The notes under the pieces were generated by a model. The model did no database searches, was not told where the DNA came from, and saw only the letters and a list, made by a program, of their open reading frames with translations. Below, piece by piece: positions 1 through 10,856 of a DNA stretch of 64,000 nucleotides; position 1 is the first letter of the stretch; every line of letters begins with the position of its first letter. The stretch is from Owenia fusiformis (Eukaryota > Annelida > Polychaeta > Sabellida > Oweniidae). The translations under genes were made by a program, and so were the position numbers. The stretch is taken from the NCBI GenBank assembly GCA_903813345.2, contig CAIIXF020000010.1, forward strand, positions 32,018,425 through 32,082,424, read 5' to 3'.

Positions 1-327
1 GCCCTCTATTCATATTGGAAATCTTCTTAACAAGTACCTTAACTGACCTTAACAAGTATCATTTGTCTGTTAGTAATGACATTAGCAGGTGAGCATTAGA
101 GATCTGTGAACAGTGGTTGTGAATGTATACTTTAATAAAGTTTTTAGAGGAATTTAATTGCTTTTTTCTTGGCTAGTAACTTATGAGGTTACAAGTGTTG
201 GCCCCTAACTTTTCTACTGGCTTCCAAATATTTTCCATTACAAGCCATCTTGGCTTGTAAAGAAATTTGGGAATCTGTGCCTCTGCTGTTCATGAGACAA
301 GATGCTGTTCATGAGGCAAGATCAAAA

Positions 328-492
328 TAAGATCAAAATTTTGACTTTGTTTATCGTTTTTGAAGTGTATTTTAATTGAAACATAACGAAATGACTGAAT
401 AAGCATGTAAATACAGAGTTTGACCATTTTGCATTATTTTTAAATAATGGTCAACATTGGTAAGTATGACTGATTGTTACATCAGCCTTCTA
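328..492 (+). repeat. Internally deleted copy of the piggyBac-derived sequence at 843-1345
   Basis: This stretch runs in the same order as 846-1340: the leader with a 'gatcaaaattttgact' word, the 'gcattatttttaaat' segment, and a shared 3' block 'caacattggtaagtatgact'. The middle is missing in two places (equivalents of about 920-1160 and 1195-1300). It is therefore a deletion derivative of its neighbour, in the same orientation and about 500 bp upstream. Non-autonomous DNA transposons often look like this. I could not place terminal inverted repeats with certainty. Confidence 0.6.
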
Positions 493-842
493 GCATTCAA
501 ACTAAATTGATTCATCGCATTATCGATGATTACAAATGCCATTTTAATATAAATACATTTTATCGTTATATCAGTGTGATATCGCACAATTTATATAAAG
601 GTCAACATTTGTTTCAAAAAGAAATATCAATTCAAATTTTCTACTCTCTGTTATTTAATATGTATTTACTGTTTGTTATTTTTACTTTCAGATATTGATT
701 TTATGACTGATGTTTAACGTTTTTGAATCTCCCGCCTCTAACTTTGTATTCCTGGGACCACGCCCCCATACTTTCAGATTTTGTTTTTCGTTCATTGTAG
801 TTTGCTCATGCGTAGTAAAGATTTTCAGAAAAATAAAAATAA

Positions 843-1345
843 TATCAAAATTTTGACTTTTTTATCGTTTTTGAAATATATTTTAATTTGAAACATAAAC
901 AAAAATGAGTGTATAAACATGTAAATATATGCCGAGAAGGGTACTAAGTGATCACCGAGTTACAATCCCAAGTGATAGTAAGAAGACAGTGATGGTGCAG
1001 GAAATTCATCATCAGAGGATGACAATGAGAGTGAAAGTGACAGCAATGGTGATGATCCAGATCAAGACCCAGACTGGGAAAGAAATGCAACCCGATTCCC
1101 TTTCCCTGTATTTGACAATTCAGGTGCTGGGCCACATGTTGATCACGCTGAGACACTAACAGAGTTTGACTATTTTGCATTATTTTTAAATGGAGTCCAA
1201 ATAAATAAGCCAGCATGGACTCATGTCACCTCAGAGGAAATAAAGGCTCATATCGAAATAAACCTGCTGATGTCCATCCACAAATTACCCTGCACTCAAG
1301 ATTACTGGTCAACATTGGTAAGTATGACTGATTGTTATATCAACC
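843..1345 (+). pseudogene. piggyBac transposase N-terminal relic (DDE_Tnp_1_7 type)
   Basis: From about 982 to 1320 the frame reads an acidic Ser/Asp-rich N-terminus, then FPFPVFDNSGAGPHV, TLTEFDYFALFLNG, WTHVTSEEIKAHIEINLLMS and IHKLPCTQDYWST. This order (acidic tail, GxGP, D-x-F-x-LF, W-x-x-x-T-x-EEIKA, L-M-x-IHKLP-x-x-x-DYWS) is that of PGBD/piggyBac transposases. A possible start at 929 (MPRRVLSDHR) is in another frame, and a stop at 979-981 separates it from the body, so at least one frameshift is present. The similarity ends at about 1320, at a GTAAGT that could be an old splice donor. The catalytic Asp residues would lie further on and are absent, so this cannot encode an active enzyme. 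Confidence 0.75.
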
Positions 1346-2845
1346 AAACTACTCATTGGCATTAAAGCATTACCTAGTAGGCTCTCTATTCAAAATTGCC
1401 TTAAATATATTTAAAAGCTCAGTCATCAAATATATAAACAATTGAATTATGTATAATGTATCAGTCAGGAAAAGAAAAACAAACATGTCATCCCCATTTT
1501 TCCCCCACTCAGCCATCTGTATCAGGAGAAACCATTCATGCAGTGGTTGGTACACCATAAACTATATGCGAAAGGTTGCAAAATCCAGCTAAAATAAAAA
1601 GCAAATAATTATACTCTTTGCTGCTAATGATGGCCAATATTATGAACAAATTGGGCTTAGAGAATAAAAACAAATTAATATACAAATGCCCAAAAGCTGA
1701 TCAAGTCATAAGAACTGTGTGTACAAGACTAATATTGTCTGATAGGATACAGCCTGAATGTCCGAAAAACTTAACATGATAACAGTCAGCTCAAAGAAGT
1801 TTAACCAAGTATAGTTTCTTTAAATCTTTGATTGGATAGGACTCTCCTAGCTTCAATTTTGCATGTTACGCTCACAGCTTTGGGTTAATTATTATTCTAA
1901 AATAGCTTAGGGTTTATTTAATTTACAATGTCATTCATTAGTTATCTTTTTTCTAGTATGTTAAGGTGTTAGGGAGTCCATTTCAAACCAGCAGGTGAGC
2001 AACAAAATACACTAATATATTGTAATAGCATTTGAAACTGTGTATAAAGTGTAAGACACCGTGGATAATAAGTTTATGATGAAGGTAAATGTGCAACTGA
2101 AATGTTCAATACAGGGAGTGATGATCATACATTAGAGAGGATCATAAAATGCATGTGTCCACTACAGGGAATTAAAAATCATTATTAGTATAAATGCCAT
2201 GGGACCAGGCATGATCATTTAAGACGATTATGTGGGGTCAATCACAAGTCATGTGATGATAATCATGAGTGGGGCGGGCATTTGGGATTCAATATGTTCC
2301 TCTAGGAATTGTCAGTGAAAAATACATCAAAATGAATGTATAAATTACAAATTAGACAATTGATGAAATATTTTGGAATAATATTTGGCCAAATCATAGA
2401 CAGGCAAAGGTAAATATAACATGTGGTTATATTTTGTTAGTGAGAAATGTTGAATTATTATGAAGTATGTATTAAACAACACAATCTTGTTTATGTGAGG
2501 GATGATGTTTACGACACCATTAAAGTCAAGCCAGATGAGTAAGTGCTTGGAGAGATGATAAAGGAATACAAAGATATGCTAAAACAACCGTATTATCCTG
2601 AGGTATGCATGCAATGATTTGAATGAACTGCTAATACCTTTACAGCTAAATTTCATTAATCATTTTAAATAAAAAAAAAAAAAAAATCTAGTGAATAGAT
2701 TATTGTACACAAATTGGCATTGTTGTAAAATCAGGAACTTCATCACTTGCCTTTATTTTATCTCTTATTTATCTTTGACGAATTGATGTTAAATCAGGTC
2801 AATGAAAATTAAATCTAGGCTATTGTCATATGTTTTACTATATAG
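1346..2845. other. AT-rich non-coding stretch, no gene recognised
   Basis: No ORF with recognisable domains. There are short open segments near 2340-2390 and 2470-2600, each ending near a possible GT donor, which may be further decayed exons of the relics on either side, but I recognise no family. An A-run lies at about 2671-2686. Confidence 0.4.
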
Positions 2846-3055
2846 ATCAAGGAGAAATGGGGTTATTTATCATCAAGTTCTGTGCTGAGGGAGAGAAAAG
2901 GCCTAACAAACCAGTCTAAAACAGCTGGAGAGCCACCACCACAAGGCCCTACAGAAATTGAGGAAAAAATTCTCTCAATAATGGGACAGACAGATGTCTG
3001 AGGGAAAGCAACTGGGGATATACAGAAAACCTCCATCAAACTGTATGTCTTTCCA
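2846..3055 (+). pseudogene. Myb/SANT-like (Harbinger-associated) DNA-binding protein fragment
   Basis: One frame, opening after a TATAG acceptor-like site, reads IKEKWGYLSSSVLRERKG, then SKTAGEPPPQGPTEIEEKIL and SIMGQTDV before a stop at 2999-3001; the frame stays coding-like beyond it (GKATGDIQKTSIK). The pattern K-W-x-x-L, basic spacer, T-x-G-x-PPP, then T-x-x-E-x-KIL-S-I is that of the Myb/SANT-like domain proteins that accompany PIF/Harbinger transposases and their domesticated MSANTD relatives. Only the end of the domain and the linker are visible. The in-frame stop argues for a relic. The match is a pattern judgement over about 55 residues and is not strong. Confidence 0.42.
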
Positions 3056-3394
3056 GGCATTTTCAATATTTTTACATGTATATCCTATGGGATCAAAGCT
3101 GAGATGCCATTTTTCTAGTTTTCCTTGATACTATCCTGACATGAAACATGCATACATTATAATTCAGAATCTGCCACAAGCATGTCAAAGGTTGGACCCC
3201 CAGAGGACAATGTCATCTAAGAAACACCAGGTATTTAATTTTAAGGGGCATGTAGAAGGAAATGAAAAATTGCTAGAAATTGATTTTTACTTGCATAGAA
3301 CTATTTCAGAGAAAGGAAAGTTTTGTTGTCCGAGTATGGTTTAGATTATGTTTGAAACAGTTTACAAGAGCAAAGGAAAAGATTGTCAGATAAG

Positions 3395-4104
3395 TATATT
3401 GAGATATACGCCATAATATGATTGTAATGTGTATTTTAAGATAATTCAATGTACTATTGAAATGAATTTTAATGAAATAGTAATAACTACATCTGTATTA
3501 ATATAACAATTTGATTTAAATAACAACATTATTTATAACTAAGATTTTAATGGTCATAAAATGAAAATGAAATGGAACAACCAAAGTCCAAGAGAAGACT
3601 TACATGTCCGACGTGTTCTTCCAAATACTGAGATCTCTAATAACATACATATGAAGAGCCATCTTTATCACTTATCACAAGTACCATACAGAGTACATGA
3701 AGAAAATACGAGACCCTTACAGTGAAGCAGGCCAATTCAACTAATTCAATATATTGAGATATACGCCATAATATGATTGTAATGTGTATTTTAAGATAAT
3801 TCAATGTACTATTGAAATGAATTTTAATGAACTAGTAATAACTACATCTGTATTAATATAAAAATTTGATTTAACAACAACATTATTTATAACTAAGATT
3901 TTAATGGTCATAAAATGAAATGGAACAACCAAAGTCCAAGAGAAGACTTACATGTCCGACGTGTTCTTCCAAATACTGAGATCTCTAATAACATACATAT
4001 GGAGAGCCATCTTTATCACTTATCACAAGTACCATACAGAGTACATGAAGAAAATACGAGACCCTTACAGTGAAGCAGGCCAATTCAACTAATTCAATAT
4101 ACAA
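3395..4104. repeat. Two-copy tandem duplication, ~355-bp unit
   Basis: Copy 1 is 3395-3749 and copy 2 is 3750-4104. They are near identical, differing by small indels (a 6-base AAAATG-type slip, a shortened TTTAAATAAC) and a few substitutions such as atgaagagcc/atggagagcc. Each copy keeps an open frame of about 52 codons beginning MKWNNQSPREDLHVRRVLPN and ending TRPLQ before TGA. I do not recognise the peptide. Its survival in both copies could simply reflect recent duplication. Confidence 0.9.
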
Positions 4105-5940
4105 GGGTTGCAAAGGGTATTAAGCATAATGCATTACTGAAGATGAACAAAATGTCCATACTCTATATACATGTAGTTATGGAGGAGTATGAAGTGGTTA
4201 TGAAAATGAACATAGAGATCCCATGTTGTATGGTACAAGGATTTTTCTGATTGGTCATATAAAATCTAGCAATAAACTAATAAATAATTTAAATTACCAA
4301 CAAAGATAGCTGATTGAGGAACTGCTAGATAGGCTAGTCTGAAAATATGACCTTTGGATAGAAATTTTCCTTCACATGATCTGTTGGTCTATAAATATAT
4401 ATTTTTCAACAAATACCATGAACAATCAAATTCATTCTTCAAATCTGTCAAGTCAATATTGCTAAGAGTCATTTATATACAGCAGTGAGTCTACATCCAG
4501 AATGAAGCAAGAAACAAAAGTTTGTTGAAAAATATAAAATTACTCTCAGTCATGAAAGATGCAACTTCTTGAAAACAGCTTCACATAATGTATAACAAAT
4601 TATTTCAAATTCCAAATGGTATTAAAAGTATTTGGCTTTATATGAGAAGTATAAAGGACAGCTTTCATTAATGACCATATGGTCCCAATTTATAGAAAAT
4701 GTACAAATAAATGAAATAAAACATGCCATAAAAGGTAATATATGGAAATCCAAACCCAATATTTTCAATTTAAAATCGTGTGTGATAATTCCTGTATATT
4801 TATTGCACCTTGCATGAAACATCAGCCGCCAAAACCATTGGCCAGGATTATTATTTCTTTCTTGATTTTCGAAACAAGACAGGGCCATTGTCAGTAACAT
4901 TACACACAAAGGACACATCAACTTTGGGAGAACACTACAAAAATACAATGACTGGTGAGGAAATTAGTAATTATGCTGGTATAATTGTTTATACTTTTTC
5001 TTCAACATACTCCCTTTATCAGTATCACTGTTCGCTAAGGCCGAGAAGCATAGTTGTGTTTCTGATTGTTTTTTGGTGCAGATGACTTAAGCAGGTCCCT
5101 GTTAAATTAGCACAGTATAGCGGAGACATTGCCATGACGCTACCATATCAATCCATCTGAAAGTCAGGTCAGATATTCAATATAAAACACAAAAATTAAA
5201 CAAAATACAGCTGGAGAACACTGAGATCAGTGTGCAGGTAATAAAAAAAAAACGGTGACCAGAAACAAGTATATTTTTTCTTGGCCCTAAGTCTTCATAT
5301 TCCTCCTCGTCTTACACATGACATATGTACAAGAATAATGCTATGTATAAAACAGATCAAACATCAAAATTTTGAGAACTTCCTCATCCAGAGGTTCCTC
5401 TCAATTTAGTATTCATTAGCCACATAATTTATTCCCATGTAAAAAAGTTGTGCCCATTCATTTCAATTGGCATCAGCATTATTTGATGCCAGTACCATCA
5501 TTTATGTTGCAGACAGGACAGTATGATAAATTCTGAGTCAATTGAGAGTTTTATAAGATGTGGACAATGCAATAAGAGCTATAAAGTCATTGATAACTTG
5601 CATGAACTCGACGAGCAAACTATTTGATTTCTATTATAATTCATCAATGAGTGACATAGCTATAACCATTATGTTAAATTCAACTCTTTCAGCACCATCC
5701 AAGAAAAAAGGGGCTAGACATCACATGTAACAATTTCAGCTGAAATATTACTTATCCTAAGTTAGTACTGATTAAGAACTCTTTGACAATTGGACTAAGG
5801 TCATTTATATCATTGAATGTAGTACAAAAAAAGAGGTGGAAGAATCATATCAACATGAAAGATGTTTATTCTGATAAATGATATCCGATTTCCAAATGAA
5901 TGGCCACTAGTTGCCTTTGTATGTAGAAATAATCCAGATG
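4105..5940. other. AT-rich stretch, no gene recognised
   Basis: Several 60-110 codon open frames occur on both strands (for example 4810-5085 plus and 4622-4948 minus) but overlap one another and match no family I know. They are best treated as chance ORFs. Confidence 0.4.
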
Positions 5941-5951
5941 GGGCAACCCTT

Positions 5952-6000
5952 AGATAATAGTACAATAACGTCATTTGTAAGGGCAATATAGTGAAATATT
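5952..6000 (+). repeat. Short copy of the repeat found at 35.4 and 36.8 kb
   Basis: The word 'taatagtacaataacgtcat' followed by 'ggcaatatagtgaaatatt' matches 35512-35558 and 36921-36967, so the repeat family in the segmental duplication has a third, shorter member here, same strand. Confidence 0.6.
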
Positions 6001-6307
6001 ATGCGTTCACATGTGTTAAACAGACTTCAGACAGGATTCAGTAAAGTCTTTCAAGAATGGGTCAGAAGGCACAGAGTTTGTGTCAAAAATGGAGGAAACT
6101 ATTTAGAATAAATTGGCAAAGCATTTTAGGCTTATAGTTAAAAATGAGTTTAAGCGTCCATTTTAAGTCATAAACATCATACAATCTCTTTTCTTAACAT
6201 TTTAAACGTGCAAAAATACTGCAGTTAGTCTACCTGCCCTGCCTTAGCGTTACTCGCGTTGCCATGACAGCCGCAGAATCGACCAATCAAATTACTGTCT
6301 TCAAAGT

Positions 6308-6560
6308 TAATACCTTGTACAGTGAAATTTATTCTTCACTGTGGGGAAAAGATAGAAATCAAAGCAAGCTAAGTTTGGGGAATACGATGCGTGTGGTACA
6401 CGGCCAAAACCAATGGAATCAATAACATTTTGTGTGAGGCTTGCTCTCTGGGGTGGTGCGTTATCATTGTTTAGACAAAATCTCTTGAAGAACTCCAGAC
6501 CCCTCTCCTTACGAAGAGTGTGCTGAAGTCACTTTTGGAGAACCATGATGTCACCGAGGG
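6308..6560 (-). pseudogene. mariner-like transposase C-terminal relic
   Basis: On the minus strand one frame reads EFFKRFCLNNDNAPPQRASL, then TQNVIDSIGFGRVPHASYSP, then NLACFDFYLFPTVKNKFHC and a stop. This is the second half of a mariner DDE/D domain: the second catalytic Asp in NDNAPP (consensus HDNAP-H), the YSP-N-LA-x-x-DF motif carrying the third Asp, and the LFP-x-x-K segment. Upstream frames are broken by stops and the first catalytic Asp is not found. It is a 5'-truncated, decayed copy with no host function evident. I am confident of the family but not of exact ends. Confidence 0.72.
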
Positions 6561-7985
6561 CATCTTCCATTCAGTTAAGTTGATTTGAAATCTCCTGTCA
6601 TTTAATTTAATCTATTTGAAGTTTCATGGTTTTCTTTATAGCAAATATAAGTACATAATAGCGAGCTCCACCTTATTGCGTCACCAGTTACCATGGTAAC
6701 AAAAATAATAGGATAATGATGTCAAAGAACAGTGAAATCTTCATGGTGTGATCCTATTTATTTGGGTTACATTGTGTAAAAAAATAATTAAGAAATGATG
6801 AAAAATGGCAAAAAAGAGACAACGGTTCTAGAAATTCCTGATCACCCCTCATATATGTTTCCAGCATTGGAGCATTGTTCATTCCTTTTGAACTATGGGC
6901 CTTAAGTTCTTACAGAATTACTACCAGAGGAATATATGGCACTGTATTGCATGTTCTCTGCTGCAATATAAACCCTTGCGAAAGAGGAGATATGGACCCT
7001 TGCAAAAGAGGAGATATTACAAGATGACCTAAAGGAGGTTGGATGAATGTTGTCTTATTGTATGACTTTTTAGACCCAATGACCTTAGACCTTATACATT
7101 ACACTTTAATACTTTACTTAGAAGATAAATTATTGAAAAAGCAATAAACAAGAAGTTGTAGTCTAATTGCCCACCTTTAAATCTGTTTAATTGATCTCTC
7201 TGTATATCATGAGATACATGAATAAATCCTTATTTAATCCCAACTCCTTTGCAATCATATGAAGAGGATCAAGTGCATCCATATTTGGCTGGTGAATCTG
7301 TAAGACTTATTGCCAAATTATTAAAGACGAAGTTTCTCTATGCAAGAGAAGATGCTTTGACACACCCACTTTTAAGATTGATGACATCTAGAGCAATTTG
7401 TCATCAAATCTACAGCCTATTTTATTAGGGAAAATACTTCTTCATACACTCTGAACAATGTTCAAACAACATGCAACAAAAAATATTTTTTCAGATAATA
7501 TATATTTCAGATATATATAATATAAGATAATATTAAACAGTTGAGTAAAATACATCGTCTGTGTGATTTTCTGATGCCCTTTTTCCAAAAAAATTAGGCA
7601 ACAGCCCAATGTTTATAAAATACTATTCAGACCTGATGCCAGGGATAAAGCATTGTTGTCAGCAATGTCGGTCTACAAAAAATTATTACTTTTGGCTGGC
7701 ATTCCAGTTCCTCTTTATGGGTGTACAAATACAGGTTAAGGCATAGACGAATTTTTAACATGCAAATTTTATGACAAATTTTGTCTAAGATAATTCCATA
7801 CATTAACTTGCACTAGACAAAATATTTGTATTTAATTTGTCTAGCCTCATGAAATTTCAAAACCATTGAGATTTCAATCTGCCATTCTCCTAATTTTGGG
7901 TTTGATATTAGTTTTTGTCACATTTGTAGTATGCAAGATTTAGAGAATAAAGTATGAAGGTGTGTATTCCCTTGCTTTTCAGGAA
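6561..7985. other. Non-coding stretch, nothing recognised
   Basis: AT-rich, with a small TATA-rich patch near 7495-7535. Bases 7948-7985 resemble the internal part of the TTAA-ended MITE at 47.6 kb (agtatgaaggtgtgtattcc followed by cttgcttttcaggaaaatatca), suggesting a fragment of that family. Confidence 0.4.
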
Positions 7986-7991
7986 AATATC

Positions 7992-8080
7992 AAATGCAAC
8001 ATGCATAGGTACAAGTTACATAAATGCAACATGTATTGGTATGAATTCAGAAATACAACATGCATGGGTATGAGTTATGT
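7992..8080. repeat. Three-copy tandem repeat, 29-30 bp
   Basis: Units begin at 7992, 8022 and 8051 with AAATGCAACATG / AAATACAACATG followed by CATRGGTAYRAGTTA-type sequence. It sits right after the MITE-like patch ending near 7985. Confidence 0.75.
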
Positions 8081-8956
8081 TACAGGGGTCACAAAAATCG
8101 TTGCAAAATGTCTAAATGTACATATTAAGACGGAACTAATGCCTATGGACATAATTAGTTTTAAGATAACAAAAAAACAGGAGATCAGCATTTGACAAGT
8201 GGAGCAGGTCTAATGTATGAACTGATCTTGTTTATCTATATACAGTTTATGTTTTCGGGATTATTGAAGTTTGTCCGGGACAAATAATATGTAAAGTAGT
8301 AAACTATGTTAGTATTAGTTTAAATATAGTCTAATAATAATAAAGGTGTATGTGCAACCACTCTGAAGACTAAATTGCTTAAAATTGGAAATGTGAAACT
8401 TGGTAGACTTATGCCTTCAATTAACTTATGGAAGAATGATTAAATCTTTACAGAAGTGAATGGAAAAAGAATCAAGTGTTATCAAGTTGAAGCCTGAATT
8501 GAGTTTATTCTATGGAAGCATAAACAGGTGAATATACCTGCAGAAGATAAAACCATTACTCTGGATGGAGGTAACAAAATTTGTGATGTAACTAATGTTT
8601 CCAAACATACACACCCTCTTTAAGAAAGGCTGCACGACATATATACATAGCTAGCTGCCATACATATATAGCTGCCTAAAAGCGAAAAGTCAAATAGCTG
8701 GCTGTGACGTCTTCATGCATACAGCAGAACCATGATGACAAAGGAGAGCCTATTACCTCTAGCAATGATATTCATCCACCATGAGCATGATGTTCTCTCG
8801 ATAAAATAGCATATTTATTTGCCTTGTTACATCCAAGGAGATTTAAAATGACAAGTCTCCTGTAGGAGTAAAGATTAAAAGGTATATAGTATCAGATCCA
8901 GCAAGCTGGCAAGTAGTCGTGCTTCAAAAACAAAATTGACTAAATATGGCATGCTT

Positions 8957-9190
8957 CTAGCCTAGATATTTAACCACATTCGATTTGGCCAGTGGATGTT
9001 GGTAGGTCTCCTTGGGACTCAATGGCTTGGGTCTACATTCAGAGAAAGGGGAGGAATACCAGTGGACTCCATTGCGTTCCGGGTACTCAAATGCATCATC
9101 CACTTTCTGTAGATTAATGGAATAAGTTAATGGTGATTGATCATTATCTCTCTGGATGTTTTCATTAAGTTTGCTTCTTCTTTTGAGCAA
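8957..9190 (-). other. Uncharacterised 77-codon open frame
   Basis: This minus-strand frame begins MLKRRSKLNENIQRDNDQSP and has a balanced composition with several Pro and charged residues. It has no recognisable domain, signal peptide or membrane segment. A weak coding-like look and no neighbours of known function make it either a decayed exon or a chance ORF. I do not assign a role. Confidence 0.2.
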
Positions 9191-9496
9191 TCACTAAAAT
9201 GGCTAGAGCGAGTTTTGGATCACTTATATTAAGCTTATTTAAAACCAAATAAGTGCATGTCGTTCAAGACTTAAGTGATTTATCTCAGATACATTATCTC
9301 CAAGTATAGATTCTCGACTGGTACAAATAAAAATGAGTGGATGAGTAACTACCCTATTTCAAGTGAAACAAGTAGGTCAGCTTTAAGGAGTGACCTTGTA
9401 TTATTGCTGTTAGGGTCCTAATTTGAGTCAAGTTTTTCAACAAGTTCATGAATTAATTGAGATTCATAAAACACGGATGACACCCTTCAATCCTAA

Positions 9497-10319
9497 GTGA
9501 TTGCCTGGTTAAACAACAACTCACTTCTTGACACAACTGCCAAGCTTCCGCTACCACTCGAGAGCCAGAGTGCTAACATAAATAGCAGTCCGAACAACAC
9601 CAGCAAGGAGGGTGAGAGCGGTGACTGCGAGCCTATGGTTGCAGTAACAGTAGACAAGAGAGCGACCCCAGTTCCCTCGCTATCCCTCACTCTCAACCCA
9701 GCTCTGACTCAGCTAGAAAGGCTCTTAACCATCACTATAGAAGGACTAATAGAGGAGGTTTCTAAGGCCACAGACACACTGGAGGAGGAAGCTCCAACAC
9801 CACCAGCCGTGAGGATGCCCAACATCACCTAAGCTGAGACGTCTCCAAACACCACCAGGCCCTGGAAGCCCATCCCCCTGGATTGTCCCTTAAAGGTTGG
9901 TGTGGGGAATGTGTCCTCTATTGACCCCAGATTTTTTGGGCTCCACTGAGCTCCCTCCAGCCTCTCCACCTGGAGAGCAAACCATCATTACCATCTCAGA
10001 GTGAGTAGGACAGGCTCGGTAAGGTGGCTAGACGGTCCCACAGAAGTAACTTGGAGAATGAAGACCAGCACCATCAACCAGAAGGTGGTCCTCCAAGAAG
10101 ATGTAAATCCACTCCCCTTGAAGAAAGAGCCAACAACATGGGAGACTGGGTACCACAAGATAAAACTGCAAAACTCTGTGAACACTAATTATGAACACTT
10201 AGAATTATGAACTCTACGAGCACCTAGACATTGGCATTTTGAATAACTGAGAGATGAATCTTACCAAGCAAAACCTAACTGTTTAAGCACTTCGAGACAA
10301 AGTTTTTAGAGGGGGATAG
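9497..10319 (+). pseudogene. Possible LTR-retrotransposon 3' coding tail with polypurine tract
   Basis: The block 9490-10200 is visibly richer in G/C than its surroundings. It holds an open frame (9497-9832) rich in Ser, Thr, Pro and Glu, then another frame around 10060-10170 with a basic Pro-Arg-Arg segment ending in a GDWV-like motif, which resembles the tail after the integrase in Ty3/Gypsy elements. At 10308-10319 is AGAGGGGGATAG, a polypurine-tract-like stretch, immediately followed by TGTAGTAATTGAGGG, which would be a typical LTR start. No reverse transcriptase or integrase core is visible, so the assignment rests on composition and the PPT/TG junction. Confidence 0.35.
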
Positions 10320-10854
10320 TGTAGTAATTGAGGGTACTAGCATTCAATGTTATATATAAATATCATAACAACTTTGTTTTCTTTCTTGTTTTTTCATTGT
10401 TTTTTACCTCTTGGTCTATTTAACTTCTTAAATATTTCATTCAATTTTCAAAACCATCATTTTAGGTGCCATATCTAGACTTAGCAATCTTTTCAGACTT
10501 TATTTACAGCAAGTTTTCATGCTCAGTAACTTTCTATATCTTATTGTATTCACATCCTTACGCGACAATACTAGTTTCACTGTATTCTGCATGTTTATCA
10601 ACTTTTAAAAAACTTTTCATGGACGCTGCCATTTTAATGATGTCATGCACATGCAGCCTCGCACTTTTTGTAATCCTAGCTAATGAGCATGCGCATTGCA
10701 CCTTTTGAGTGAGAGAGGGAAATTTGTATGTACTAGTGCTTTTTATGAAACAGTTCATATTTTCTGATATTTCGGGAATTTCTCTGACAAAGCAATATTT
10801 AATTATGTAAACCAACTTGGGGGAAGGAATAGGAGATGTTAACAAATCCTGTAT
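10320..10854 (+). repeat. Possible 3' LTR or its remnant
   Basis: Begins with TG directly after the polypurine tract. It has no long ORF and includes AT-rich then CpG/alternating purine-pyrimidine sequence (catgcgcattgc). A closing CA and a partner LTR were not found in the window, so the right limit is arbitrary: it is set at the start of the inverted repeat arm. Confidence 0.25.
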
Positions 10855-10856
10855 AT

